A stretch of DNA of 64,000 nt. It comes from Gerris lacustris. Its lineage: Eukaryota; Arthropoda; Insecta; Hemiptera; Gerridae. Location of the stretch: contig OX578276.1 of the NCBI GenBank assembly GCA_951217055.1, forward strand, positions 12,569,430 through 12,633,429, in the 5' to 3' direction. Shown one piece after another: positions 1 to 11,257 of this stretch; positions within the stretch are counted from its first letter, which is position 1, and each line of letters starts with the position of its first letter. A program made the translations under genes and the position numbers. The notes beneath the pieces are model-generated. The model was not told where the DNA came from, made no database searches, and was given only the letters and a program-made list of their open reading frames with translations.

Positions 1-950
1 CAGTCATATAAGTCTATATCTTTATGTATGTATTTTTCTTTATATGGGGCTATTCCTAATTTTAGATTATTAGGTAAGAGGTATCGGTAAGGTTCTAGAC
101 AACAAGAATGCTACTATAAATTTAATATTTTTGATATTATTACGTAAGGAGGGGGCGCTAGTGGAATTAGGAGGTCCCGACATCGATATTGTTAGAGTTA
201 ACTACATGCTTATTGATTTAATATAATATATATATATTTCTCTATTATTTATTGTATCTATCTGTTTTATTCGTTATAACAGTAAACAATTACTGTAGGA
301 CATTGTATGTCGACAAAAAATAAACTAATTCAATAATAACAGGTATACAGGTGTTTTTTTCTTTTTTTAATAAGATATATGAATAACTTCGCGGTTGGTT
401 GATTTCCCGCACTTCGCGGTTGGATGATTTTTCTTTTTCCTGTCGGAATGACCTTGACATCTATTTATACTGCATGCGGGAGCGGCGGAGAAATCGGGGG
501 TGACGGCGGTACCTGTGACCTTGAAGGGTGAGGGGGGGGGGTGACCTTGAGATGTCCTTACACGAGTCGGGGGCGGTCGGGGGGCAGTTTCCGGTGACCG
601 CGGGAGTCCGATATGACCGGGTCGTGGTCAAGGAAGAGGAGGTCATCGACCTTGGCCGACCTGCACATTAGCCCTTGGGGCAGCTCTCTCTATTTATACC
701 TACTTATTGAATTATATATTTATTTAAATTTGAGTGACATATTTTTACAATAAACATAATAACGATACAAAATGTATTTAGTCACAATGAAACATTAGAA
801 TTACTAACCATAACGTATATACAAATTAAGTAAACATAATTTTATATACAAATAATCGAACCAAACGACAACTAATTATTATTAACACATAAAAAAACTA
901 AATATTACAACTTACAATTAAAGTAAAAAAAACAAAATAACTGTGAATTA
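1..950. other. AT-rich non-coding stretch with a GC-rich patch
   Basis: I see no gene here. The sequence is AT-rich except for a G-rich patch at about 470-680. The stretch is the 3' flank of the decayed transposase gene that starts at 951 on the minus strand. I could not identify a terminal inverted repeat for that element. Confidence 0.5.
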
Positions 951-2359
951 TCAACCACTTAGTGGAAACACCCCCATGTCCTCGTGAGACGGTGATGGAT
1001 CGTCAATATCTGAATCTTGAGATTCCATCAGAATATCAGACTCAGAATCCGACCCGTCAACTCCCAAACTTATGATGAGCTGATCCACTTGCTCATCAAG
1101 CCGGGCTACATTCTGCTGATCCTCTTTGATGATCTCCCACGTGTGTCTGACACAATCCCTCCATCTGTCCTTAGTCACTAGTCACCCTATCAATACCTTG
1201 TCTTGTTAAAGCCTCGGCTTTCACTCATGGTGAAAGATTTGTTATTATCGGCAACAAAACCTTTCACCTGAGCCCACACAAGCTTAATAGGGTTGTAGTG
1301 ACAGTGGTACGGAGGCAGCCTAATTATATTGTGCCCCATTTCCTCAGGCATGGTGTCAATGGTATACTTGAGCTTCACCGGCTTATGGAACTCAACCAAA
1401 TCAAGCAGCTCCGGCTTGGTTAGTGATTCGTCAAATCCACCTGGTGACGACGAAGCAATTCTTGCACAACCTTCTTGACTGAGCTGGTTGTCGGTGCCTT
1501 GTCTAAGATCTGAGTGGTAAGGGGCGTTGTCCATAACTATTGTACTTTTAGGTAGAATGTTGGCAGGAGACTGTCTTTGAACCATGAAAGAAATCTTTCA
1601 TGGTACATGTCTTCATGATAGTTTCCTGTTCTCTTGGACCTGAAAAGTAGACAACAGTTACGGACCCGTCCTCCTGAAGTCCCGGCATGCAGCAGAATCA
1701 ATCTCTGCCCCTTACCAGTCGGTTGCTTAGCGGTACCAGGAGCCGTGTCGTCAGTCCACCCGAAGTTTTTTTTGTGGCCCGGATTGACCCATGTCTCATC
1801 CAACCAGACAACACGGGTCATATCCACAAGGAGAATTTCACGGAGAAATTGCACTCTCCATGAAGTTAGTTATCATTCCTCTCTAACATTACGTTTCTAC
1901 TGTTCAATCTTTTGTAGAGAAACCCAAGGTCACTCATTACTCGACCAATAGATGACATGCTGCCAGTAAACAGATCAGCATCATTTAATGATACGGCAAG
2001 CTTTTTCAGTGATGGGTATTCTTTTCTGGCATTGTAGTTGTAAATATGTCGCCTGATGGCATCCTGTTTAAAGGTGTCCAGTTTTGTCTGATGTGCTGAC
2101 CGTAGCCTCTTTTTGGACGAGGTCGACAGAGAAGTTCCCTCGGCCTGACACCTTATTTTTTCCTTTGTTGTTCTGGTGACAGAAGCTGTGGAGATGCCAA
2201 GGGCTGCCGCTGTCCTTTCTACAACTTGGGAGAGTGGCAGGAGCGGCCCATCATTGTCCCTCTCTCTCTCAAAGAATTGTCGCAAGGTTACGACCATGTC
2301 ACGAGTTTGGCTTCGCATTGTAGAGCCGCTTCTTCTTTTGCTGCCAGACCTCACAACTC
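951..2359 (-). pseudogene. IS630/Tc1/mariner-type DDE transposase, main exon, frameshifted
   Basis: Decayed transposase of the IS630-Tc1-mariner superfamily (DDE_3-like), which would cut and rejoin transposon ends in the nucleus. Reading leftward it holds a helix-turn-helix-like N-terminal part (2300-1870), then WLDETWVNPG (about 1800), MDNAPYH (about 1520) and NPIKLVW (about 1290), which supply the D, D and E-equivalent catalytic regions. An acidic tail ends at 951. The frame is broken at least three times: near 1860, near 1570 and near 1190. A good splice acceptor (CAG) sits just before 2359 and joins in frame to the small exon at 3484-3602. The gene therefore once had introns, and the lesions mark it as a dead copy. 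The family level is firm; the exact clade is not. Confidence 0.75.
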
Positions 2360-3483
2360 CTGAAACATGAAACATAAAAATTAGATAAGCATCAATCTGG
2401 GACAAACTTAAATGGCTACTAATCATTACTCAATACTCATATTTATAATAATTTGGTTCTTCTAGCAAATTTGTCTTGGGAAACAAATTTAAATAGTTTT
2501 AATCATATTCACTTATATTACGGATGAGAGTTGTGAAAATACATTATGATCGTGATACAACACAGTTAATAGGATTGCTTGAGCTTTTATGTTATAGACT
2601 CATGATGAAGAAAGTGGTATAGGTAGTTAATAAACAAAACAAACACTGACTAGTTCAAATGATCAGTATATGGTCAATCATAAGTAAAATAATTAAGGGT
2701 ACAGAATGGTTTCAACTAGTGCTTCTTTTGTTTCTTAATTATCTTTACCAGTTTATCTTCATCATGATATATCCCATTCAAGATGGGTGTCACCAACATA
2801 TTTATATGTCATGAGTAGGGTACATTATGGTACAACAGGATGTACAGTATATCATCAGGTGTAATTCAAAAACCAAACAACATCATCACACAAAATAATA
2901 TCATATAATACAGTATATGTCAAGGACCCATTTAAACAAAAGATCCATAAGTAAAACTCAGGAATTGCCCTTTTGGTAATAAAGTCTACAACTCCTAACA
3001 ATTTTTAGGTATTTATCTGTGCCTGGGTAAATCCTAAGCTCATTATTCCCACACCTGGTTGATACACCCTGGCAATGACCTCCAAGGGGTAATCCTTACT
3101 ACCTGTGCTCTTGATCTCTTCCAGGAAGCCATATTTAATACTTGTACCTTCTTAATACCAGGTATACTTGGAGAGAAATTATTTTTTATTCACATAGTAC
3201 TGTGGCTCAGATTAAGAATTTCTTGAATAGTGGTTTTAAAGTAGATTAATGAGCTTGATGGAGTACATACATTTTTAAAAATAAATGATATTCAATACAA
3301 TTTACAATGAAGCTTGAACATGGCTTTTTTTTAATAATGCAAAAGTAAAGTTTACATGTCACACCTTAAATACAAACGCATGTGCCTGACTATGTGGCAC
3401 AGACATTATATGTCTGGCATGCGTGTTATTAAATTAAATGTCTCTCTCTATATGAATTAATGAAAAAGAAAAAATGTACTAAC

Positions 3484-3602
3484 CTCTGGCAGGTCGACTA
3501 CTCCCGGTGGAACTCAAAGATCCTGTGCGTCTGCGGGTTCTACCACGCGACATCTCTCAGATAGGAATGCCGCTTCTAGTAGGTGTCGACATAATGAAAA
3601 AC
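3484..3602 (-). pseudogene. First coding exon of the Tc1/mariner-type transposase
   Basis: Inferred exon. On the minus strand a CAG acceptor precedes 3602, an ATG lies at 3553 and a donor (G/GTTAGT) follows 3484. The reading MSRGRTRRRTGSLSS is basic and Ser-rich, and it joins without a phase break to the exon at 2359. The role may be nuclear targeting or DNA contact; this is inference. No protein similarity is recognised for this short piece alone. Confidence 0.5.
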
Positions 3603-4880
3603 CTGGGAAATAATATACATTATAACATTATAAAATTGTTTTGGAAATTTTACTTTTTTTTATTGGTAAACATGTTGAGGGTATAGTCTAGGAGAAAGCA
3701 TACATCAAAGTGACTGACAACATCAACATCAGAAAATCACATTGTCGACCATAGTGAATGGAACATGGCCGTGCTTAACCAGTCTGTTCTTTTTATCAGC
3801 CTATGACAAAGCTGTCCCACAGACAATCTTAGCTGACCATGACCATGAACATTTATGTGAACAATGGCAAATAATTAACTTATACACAGAATTACAGCTT
3901 CATAGTAGTTAGTCACTTTTATGAAGGCTATCTCCTGAACTAGTAGTAATCTGACTCGAAATTATATAATAAATTTAAAACTAATTAATAATTATAAACA
4001 ATATACAGTTATTTAAATGTATGTACAATGAAAGGTGAAGTTTATATCAATAACAAAATAGTGATCTTCTGTAGTAAGTAAAAGTATACTTGTTTACAGT
4101 ACTGTAACTACAAGAAAGAAATAGTCTAGAACATAATTGTTTTGTAGTCTGGCACAAATACAGGAGAACAGTTATCTTTAATGAAGGTAAACTTGTACAG
4201 AGAACATTAGTCTGCCCTGCCAAAAATAAATTCGTTTATACTATATTTAAGAAAATTCTGGCTTAACCAAGACATTTGCTCGATACTTTGTAGTATTCAC
4301 GAGTGCTTATTATTTATTAAATGCCGAACAAAAGAAAAGGTAAAGCTAACTGTCAGGTTGGTACATTTTCAAACATTGTAGGGGGTAAAAACAGCGTTAT
4401 TCTACAAACCACTCGACAGATTCTACACAAATATAAGGTAATGGGCGATAAAATTTAAGTCGCAAATTAAAAATCTGCATATATTATACGTAGATAATAC
4501 ATTTTGAACTACCTCATAATGTTTATTACTACCTGTTACATATAAATATAACAAATGTTCTGGTATAAATACCGGGAAAAAAATGTAAAACGTGTAAATT
4601 GTTTCTAAACTATTATAAATGAACCTTATGTACTTATGTTTAAGTTTTGAATACGCATAACGCACAAAATAACGACATTAAAACAATACAAGCTTTCAAT
4701 ATATTATAACACAGGCGATATTTTAACCAAAGCATTATTATATATCGCAAATTAATCACATAATTTCTTTAAAAAAAACAAACTTAAAACCAATCAATCA
4801 TATTTCAAAAGACACTTACCTTAATCAAGAAGGACGATAGAAAATGGTGATATTACTTGCCTGACGCACTGATACTTCCA
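3603..4880 (-). other. Intron and probable 5' UTR exon of the transposase gene
   Basis: Mostly AT-rich intron. A strong donor (AAG/GTAAGT) follows 4820 on the minus strand, which suggests a non-coding first exon at roughly 4821-4870. The ORF at 4423-4665 shows no recognisable protein and is probably chance. Confidence 0.35.
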
Positions 4881-4916
4881 ACAATTGTAATTAAATATCT
4901 TTAATGAAAGATATTC

Positions 4917-4972
4917 AAATAAACAAGGGTAAATAAACAAGGGTAAATAAACAAAGGTAAATAAACAAGGGA
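4917..4972. repeat. Short tandem repeat, ~14-bp unit (AATAAACAAGGGTA)
   Basis: Four near-identical head-to-tail copies of a 14-bp unit, with one A-for-G change in the third. Confidence 0.8.
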
Positions 4973-5297
4973 CGTTAATAATAAAGGGAAACAATGGGAG
5001 AAGCGATGATAACTAAACAACAAGAAGAAGGAAATGGGAGCAGTGGAGGTTACGAACCCTTTTGAAACGGTTATCTCGAGGATAGCGCCGCTCTACTAGA
5101 GATTTTTATTTTTACCTAGTTGGCTCAACCTATTGCCCGCCAAAATCTCGAGCTCTCATTGGCTCTCCCCCCAATTTGTCAAACTTTCCCGCGCTGTCAA
5201 CGCACGTCTTCTTCCCCGAATTGTACGGTAGTCCGTACAGTATCAGCATTATTCAATTCAACATACTGAAAACCTTCTCGAGGTCACTTATAATATA
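4973..5297. other. Intergenic, nothing recognised
   Basis: A moderately GC-rich stretch between the Tc1-type element and the mariner remnant. No ORF or repeat with recognisable content was seen. Confidence 0.4.
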
Positions 5298-5470
5298 CGA
5301 GGGTAGGCTTAAAAGTAATGCACACATGCTTGTAGAACGCGAACCTTCAGAAGTGCGTAAGGCGGCATTTGGTAGAGGTACTCCCCCTCAATACGCATGC
5401 GCAATTTGAAGGCGTTGAGTTCATCCAGTGTATTTTGAGCAGCAAAGTATGGAGCCGTGTTCTAGTGCTA

Positions 5471-6101
5471 GAGAATAGAATAGAATAGAAAAATATTTGT
5501 ATTTAAAGCAAATAAGCCTTATACAAAGGGGTATAGCCAAATTACATCAAATTATAAATAACCAAGAAATAATAAAGAGCATTAACGACAAAAATTGGAT
5601 TAACAATTACTCCTCCAGGATAAAAAGATCTAGTTTTGAGAATATTTAATACATAATAAAATATGTTTTTACAATTGTTTTTGTTTTGGTAAGTTAATAT
5701 GGAAGAAACATTAGTCGTGTCTGCCCATTCCTCACTAACTACGTGCATTGGAAGAAAGGATTTTCTTTGGAGCTCATATATTGGGCATCGTAAAAAGATA
5801 TGACCTACATTTTCTTGCTCCCCAAGATTACATATCGGGCAGATTTCATTTGTTTTTATTTTGTGGAGCATCCCCCTAATTGTTAATTTTAAACTATCGA
5901 AACCCGCTGTTCTAACCTGTGCAAGAATACGTTGTACTGAGTAAGGTAGAAATAATGATGTGTTTAGGTAATGATAGTCGGGGCTATTGCAGCTTGTTAA
6001 TATTCTGTATAAACTGGAGTAAGATGAGGTTTGTATTCTGTCCAAGTCTTTTTGTCTAAGTTTTAATCCGTATGCTGTCTGTGTGTTTTGTATAAATTCT
6101 A
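5471..6101 (-). mobile_element. 5'-truncated non-LTR retrotransposon with 14-bp TSD
   Basis: Only the 3' end of a LINE ORF2 remains (coding 6045-5542 on the minus strand). It carries the C-terminal zinc-knuckle typical of Jockey/R1-like elements: CPICNLGEQENVGHIFLRCP. The element ends in a short (TTCTA)n tail at 5471-5490. GTGTTCTAGTGCTA at 5457-5470 is repeated exactly at 6102-6115 and is the target-site duplication made by target-primed reverse transcription. The target is the mariner leader, so the LINE is younger than the mariner. Confidence 0.85.
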
Positions 6102-6332
6102 GTGTTCTAGTGCTATGTTTAATATACTTGAATAATTATAGAAAATAACAGGAAAAAGAAGTTGATACCACGTGTTGAACATAATCCTTCCACTTTAATC
6201 ACAACAATCACACAATACAGAAATACAAGATCCAGGGTTAGTTGAACATATGTAGTGCGGGTTCAATTATCTTATATGAGTAATACAGGTTTAACTTAAA
6301 TACATAACATATGTAAACGCGAGTTTAACAGC

Positions 6333-6600
6333 GTGCTGTTATCGAACTTTTTAACAGCTGAAAAAGTGACTCCTACTAAGATTTATCGTCGTTTAAAGGT
6401 TTTTCATGGTGAGGATGCTGTTGATGGGCCCACTGTAAATCAATGGCAAATAAAATTTTGTGCTTGCGAGCCTGGAAAAGCCATACTTGTTTATGAACCA
6501 CGCAGCGGATGTCAGATAACTACAACAGACGATAAACATCACAAACTCGGTTCAAAATGACCGGCGAATCACTCAATATCATATTGCAAACCATATTGGA
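6333..6600 (+). pseudogene. Mariner transposase N-terminal remnant (left arm)
   Basis: Reading FLTAEKVTPTKIYRRLKVFH shows the helix-turn-helix N-terminus of a mariner-type transposase. The frame is lost near 6560 and the catalytic domain is absent. It is matched by the inverted remnant at 6640-6890. Confidence 0.65.
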
Positions 6601-6890
6601 ATATCTAAAGAACGTGAGGGATTCTTTTTGTCAAATCATTTTTAATCAAACCGTCAACGAGTTTGCGATGTTTATCGCCTGCTGCAATGATTGGTCGTCC
6701 ACTGCGTGGTTATTCAACATTTATGGTTTTTCCTGGCTCTCAAGCACGAATTTAACTACCCATCGATTTACAGTTGACCTATCAACAGCATCGTCACCAT
6801 AAAAAACCTTTAAACGATGATAAATTTCAGTAGGAGTCACTTTTTCAACAGTTAAAAATTCGATAACATCGCGTTTACATAGCACTAGAA
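6600..6890 (-). pseudogene. Mariner transposase N-terminal remnant (right arm)
   Basis: The minus strand encodes the same N-terminal region as the left arm (FLTVEKVTPTEIYHRLKVFY) in inverted orientation, starting near 6890 and losing frame toward 6600. No catalytic domain is present. Confidence 0.6.
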
Positions 6891-7008
6891 CACGTCTCCA
6901 TACTTGCGCTGCTCAAAATACACTGTATGAACTCAAGGCCTTCAAATCCGCCGAGAGAACTACTACTTGTGAATTGTGAACGGATTTGTGAAGTTTCTTT
7001 AAATAAAT

Positions 7009-7227
7009 ATGGCCGTTAGGAAATTATCTTTATGCGAATTGGCATTGATTGCCATAATTTTGGACGAGGAAGAGGAAAACGAAAAAAACCAAAAAAAAAA
7101 AAAAAACGCAAGACGCTACTGGATTCACGAATCTCTAAGACAACGAAAAACTGAGGGAGAATATTGTACGTTATACAAATTTTAGAGAAAGTATATCAGC
7201 TAAAGAAAAGCTAGCTGTGTGTCTACG
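7009..7227 (+). pseudogene. PIF/Harbinger transposase N-terminal exon, internally deleted
   Basis: Starts with ATG at 7009 and reads a lysine-rich stretch followed by RRYWIHESLRQRKTEGEY, typical of the N-terminus of Harbinger transposases. A stop (TAG) follows at about 7188. A second frame then gives FRESISAKEKLAVCLR, a later block of the same family, so about 45 codons are missing. A donor (CG/GTAAGT) follows 7227. The catalytic exon is absent. Confidence 0.65.
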
Positions 7228-7339
7228 GTAAGTGAAACACAAGTAATTCATTTATATTTTTTTTTTTTATTTCAAGTCAAGTATAATAGGTAACTGTTCT
7301 TTTTAAATATTTAAGATTATATTACTTTCATTTTAACAA

Positions 7340-7912
7340 TATTATTTTGTTTCAAAACAAATGTGGCCGATCATTCCCATTGTCAGAAGACGGCTCAGAT
7401 GTAGCACTTGGGGGAATACTCGATGTCGATTGCGAAGATAGGGTGCAAGCTGCTGTAATTCCATTTCGGAAACGAGAGAAAATATTTTATTCTTTGCCAG
7501 TGCTTGCTGATATGGTGAAAACTTTTTAACTGTTTCTGATATAGTTAAATAAACCGATCTAGCTCGTCGTGTTCTCTCTGTGGTACAAGTTTGTTTTGAT
7601 CTTCGATTAATTTTGCCATCAATACGGCAGCTGCTTACTGTGTTGCCTGATTTTTTCCCCTTCTTACTGCCTTGTTTGACTTATTATTGTACATTAAATT
7701 AATGTAAATAATTATTATAATATGAATATAAACGAAAATTTAATCTTACCAGGTTGTTTCATTTGATCTGATATATCCTTCCATGCGACGTCTTTCTTGG
7801 TGGTATCCATATATTTTGGATGTTGTAAATCGTATAAAAACTCGTATTTACTAACACATTCTATAAGTAGTTTGTCGTTCATCCCGCACGTGTTCATAAA
7901 AAAAACAAGCAA
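7340..7912 (-). pseudogene. MADF/BESS-type partner ORF of the deleted Harbinger
   Basis: The minus strand at 7912-7751 encodes a MADF-like domain (KLLIECVSKYEFLYDLQHPK) ending at a donor after 7751. The 7720-7340 stretch reads a basic, Ser-rich tail consistent with a second exon. MADF proteins are the DNA-binding partners that PIF/Harbinger elements carry on the opposite strand. The arrangement mirrors the larger Harbinger to the right. Confidence 0.6.
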
Positions 7913-8025
7913 AGAACTAACGTCTGTTTGAAGTGGATAGCAACGCGGTTAGTACTCGACTGCGATTTCTAATCATACGGGGCAACAACGTGGTTGGCCG
8001 TCTGCTAGGGTGACCATCCACGTCC

Positions 8026-8265
8026 CGTTTTGACCGGGACAGTCCCGTTTTTTTAAGCTTTTGAAGGCGTCCCGTCGGTTTCCGAAAATGTCACGTTTTT
8101 TGGAAAAATGGGATATTTTCCAGATGCTTTATATTTATATTTCCAGAAACAATTGTCAAAAGGGCAGACATCGTGGGCCGCCACCCCTATCAGAGTTTTT
8201 AGTTTGGTCCTTCTGCTATAAATAAGTGGCTTCGACCCCCCGTAAATTCCAATGTCCCGTTTTGA
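8026..8265. repeat. Non-autonomous repeat with CGGGACAGTCCCG palindrome
   Basis: The block from CGTCCCGTTTTGACCGGGAC to the outer element boundary contains short repeats of GTCCCGTTTT. It looks like a small interspersed element, but I cannot name its family. Confidence 0.35.
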
Positions 8266-8711
8266 GGTCTTTGCCCACTACTAGAACGTATCAAACTATA
8301 ACTTTTATAATATTATTTTATTTATTTAATTTACATTTTAAATAACGCTCATTGGCTGCTTGCTCACTAATAAAAAGAAGTTCAGGAGGATACACGAAAT
8401 CAATAAGGTAATTTAAATCTGTTAAGGGGCCCACACACTTACAGTTTAACTGCAGGGCGTTATCGTATACGATTATCGTAAGGCCAAAATCTCAGACCAC
8501 CACACATTATCCGTCCACCGCCTGCAGGCAATCGTAAAGAACTACAGATCTGTGCCTGTATGCACCATACACTGTGCGATAAATGCCTGCAGGCCGAGAT
8601 CTGTCGATTTTTAACTGCAGTCCGATATCTGTCGATTTTTAACTGCAGTCCGATATCTTTCGTTTTTAACTACAGGCCGTGAACTGCTCCAGTCCCTGCT
8701 AGACTTTCAGA

Positions 8712-9137
8712 ATGCGTGGAAGTAAACGTTGTGCCTTGTACGTATTATTGGTTAATTATTGTGAACCAGCAAAGAAAAAAAAAAGATTTTGGACGAAAAA
8801 GTGGCTGCAAGAAAGAGACACTAGCTCACACATGTCCCTGTTGCGTGAGTTGAGGCATTCTCATAAAGAAGATTTATTGAATTATTTAAGAATGAACGAA
8901 GACAATTTCATCAAAATTTTGCGATTGGTTTCACCCTTCATTTGTAAAAAGAACACCAAAATGCGCCAGTCAATAAGTGCTGAAGAAAGGCTGACTGCAA
9001 CGCTACGATTTTTAGCAACGGGTCAAAGCTTTGAAGATTTGAAATTTCCCACAAGAATTTCCCCTCAAGCGCTTGGACTAATCATACCAGAAACGTCTAA
9101 GTTCATTTACTACGTGCTAAAGGAGTTGTATCTAAAG
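8712..9137 (+). CDS. Harbinger transposase, exon 1 (residues 1-142)
   Basis: Encodes the N-terminal half of a PIF/Harbinger (DDE_Tnp_4) transposase: a basic start (AKKKKRFWTKKWLQERD), then the helical region LLNYLRMNEDNFIKILRLVS and RLTATLRFLATGQSFEDLKF. The exon ends in AAG before GTATGT at 9138, in phase 0. It joins to TTACCG at 25234, giving a continuous frame. The ORF past 9137 is intronic read-through. Two more upstream repeats of CTGCAGTCCGATATCT (8617-8660) lie in the 5' region. Confidence 0.8.
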
Positions 9138-9342
9138 GTATGTTTTTGTCAAATAATTTGCAACACTTTATTTTTAATTTGTATATATTTTCCGGGTATC
9201 GGACTGCTACTGTCATGTACACAATCACCAAACCGGTACAATTCATTTTACCATAGTATGTACGTACAAAATATATATTTTTTTATAACAATAAAGAGAA
9301 AAATAAATGCAAAAGTTGTAATATTGAGACTGTACAAAAAAG

Positions 9343-9715
9343 TGTTTGACTAACAAGCTAGAATTTTGTATACGAGTAAATCGTTTAGTGCCTTTTAAGA
9401 TTTTGTGGTCGGCTAAGTTCGTCTGCGGGGCATAGCTTGGCAAGAGGCATTTAAAAAAAAACAAATTCGAAGTGGTTGGGAGCGGCCATGTCTTGCCAAA
9501 TATGGTGGACAATGTGATTTTCATGATCCTGAGTAAAAAATTAGTTTGTATAGACTAATCAAGTTCATGTTACTTTGTCACTTGATAGGTTAGTTATTCA
9601 AATATTACTCTTCTTAACATCCGAACACATATTCTTTAAAGGCACCAAAAGATTAACTAGTAGACAAAATTCTAGCTTGATGTTAGTCCCACTCTTTTTT
9701 GCCGCTATCTCTTGG
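9343..9715. repeat. Inverted-repeat MITE in the transposase intron
   Basis: Sequence at 9345-9430 (CTAACAAGCTAGAATTTTGT start) is repeated in inverse at 9630-9712, with a non-matching centre. The same family occurs at about 60690-60910. No coding potential was seen. Confidence 0.6.
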
Positions 9716-9956
9716 ACTATAACCAAAAACGTTTTTGTAACAAATAAAATTAAAGTAAGCAGAATAATAAACAAACAACTAATACATAAATAATAAATAA
9801 AGGTAACTAATTAATAATAAATAATAAATAATGAAATGAAATGCCATTTATTGTTTAGAATAACATTACATGCTGTTCAATACTATTTTACAAATATTCA
9901 TAATAAACAAATCGGCTAATGCCGTGGCGCCTTAACGGCTATGAGGTTACTCATGC

Positions 9957-9960
<4 letters not shown>

Positions 9961-10022
<62 letters not shown>

Positions 10023-10037
10023 TATATATATAAATAA

Positions 10038-10111
<74 letters not shown>

Positions 10112-10165
10112 GTACTGTACATTCATATACATATACATACATACACATACACACATACATATACA
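9961..10165. repeat. (TA)n microsatellite
   Basis: An almost uninterrupted TA dinucleotide run with a few AAATAAA breaks, grading into (CATA)n. Open frames reading IYIYIY across it are not genes. Confidence 0.95.
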
Positions 10166-10885
10166 TATATATACACATACATGCATTACGCACATATATA
10201 TACAATACATACACCCACATATAAATATCTACATATTTTATAGTTTATGACATAAATATTATGTCACGATAATTTACTAAATATATAATCTGAAAAAACA
10301 TTAAACAATATATACATTTTTGAAAAACTTTAACAAATTTTAAAAAATAACACTTTAACACAACAAGATTGGATTATTTTTATTAATCTTATTTATTAAT
10401 ACTGTTTAATTTAAAAATATAATTCAATACTACACATTATGATTTTGTCCTTATTTGTTTAATTTTCAAATTTTAATTTTTAATCTTATTTCTTTATTTT
10501 ATTTTATTTTTTTTTTTTATTTATATATTTTTTTTTAAATTTATTTATTATTATTATTTTTTTTATTTTTATTTTATTTTTTTAGTTATTTTGTTTCTCA
10601 ATTTAAAAATAAATAATAGGTAAATAATATATAATAAATATGAAGTATAAATTATAAATAATAACTACTTAATTTGTTATTATTTTTTTCCATATTTAAT
10701 CAAAACAAAACAATAGACATGAAGCTTTTATACTTAGAGCTTAATTCCAATAAAAGGTACAAATAACCAAAGAACGAAATATAAAACAACCATGTCCAAT
10801 CAAAAAAATAATACTTAATTATAAATTTAAAAAAAAGTAAACAAGAGAATCAATGTAAAATTATTCAGAACTAGAACGGTATGCA
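10166..10885. other. AT-rich intron / 3' UTR
   Basis: Very AT-rich with T-rich runs near 10500. It lies inside the transposase intron and downstream of the MADF stop codon, so it probably supplies that gene's 3' UTR. No other feature was seen. Confidence 0.5.
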
Positions 10886-11257
10886 TTAATCTAATATCTG
10901 GTATTCCGACATTATATTATCCTCATCACTTTGCCCTTGCATCATAATATACTGCATAGGCAGAACTGAATGAACCTCCGCTGATTCCGAATAATTATTA
11001 TTATTATTTATCTTCTTTGCTGGCTGCTCTATCCGGACATCGTCTGAATCAGAGAAATTTATTCTCGCCGGCCGAACTGCTGACCGTGGCCGCACAAATT
11101 TAAGCTCGGTAAAATCGGTTTCTTCCTGAAGTCTCCCCTTCATTCCATGCAATAATACTTTATTTATCAGCATTTCCGCATACAGTCTTTGCTCTTCATC
11201 CATGCGGCGTAATTTACACGCAACATTTATCCCAATTCCATCAAACTCATCCTCTTC
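10886..11257 (-). CDS. Harbinger MADF/BESS protein, 3' part of last exon
   Basis: Continues the frame interrupted by the Polinton: DEFDGIGINVACKLRRMDEE then AEMLINKVLLHGMKGRL, the usual C-terminal helical module of MADF/BESS partners, then a basic and Asn-rich linker and a stop at 10886. The GAAGAG codons (Glu-Glu) beside the break are the Polinton target duplication. The other half of the exon is at 25011-25188. The split prevents normal expression unless the Polinton is removed or spliced out. Confidence 0.75.
   Translation of the reverse strand, partial: EEDEFDGIGINVACKLRRMDEEQRLYAEMLINKVLLHGMKGRLQEETDFTELKFVRPRSAVRPARINFSDSDDVRIEQPAKKINNNNNYSESAEVHSVLPMQYIMMQGQSDEDNIMSEYQILD
11252..11257. 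repeat. Polinton target-site duplication, left copy (CTCTTC)
   Basis: Six bases identical to 25011-25016. The 6-bp length is characteristic of Polinton/Maverick integrases. Confidence 0.95.

Larger units (their letters stand above)
5298..6948. mobile_element. Head-to-head pair of truncated mariner elements (fold-back)
   Basis: Two 5' portions of one mariner family face each other. The left copy reads rightward from an end-like sequence (ACGAGGGTAGGCTTAAAAGT at 5299); the right copy reads leftward from about 6948. Matching arms include the leader (TTGAAGGC, GAGTTCAT, GTGTTCTAGTGCTA) and the transposase N-terminus, meeting near 6600. The left arm is interrupted by a LINE fragment (5471-6101) and by about 200 bp of unknown sequence (6118-6311). 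The arms differ at many positions, so this is an old palindrome. Confidence 0.7.

Noticed and set aside
461..646. 61-residue ORF in a GC-rich patch
   Set aside because: Composition-driven; no similarity or splice context.
9916..10220. Three minus-strand ORFs of Ile-Tyr repeats
   Set aside because: They are translations of a (TA)n microsatellite.
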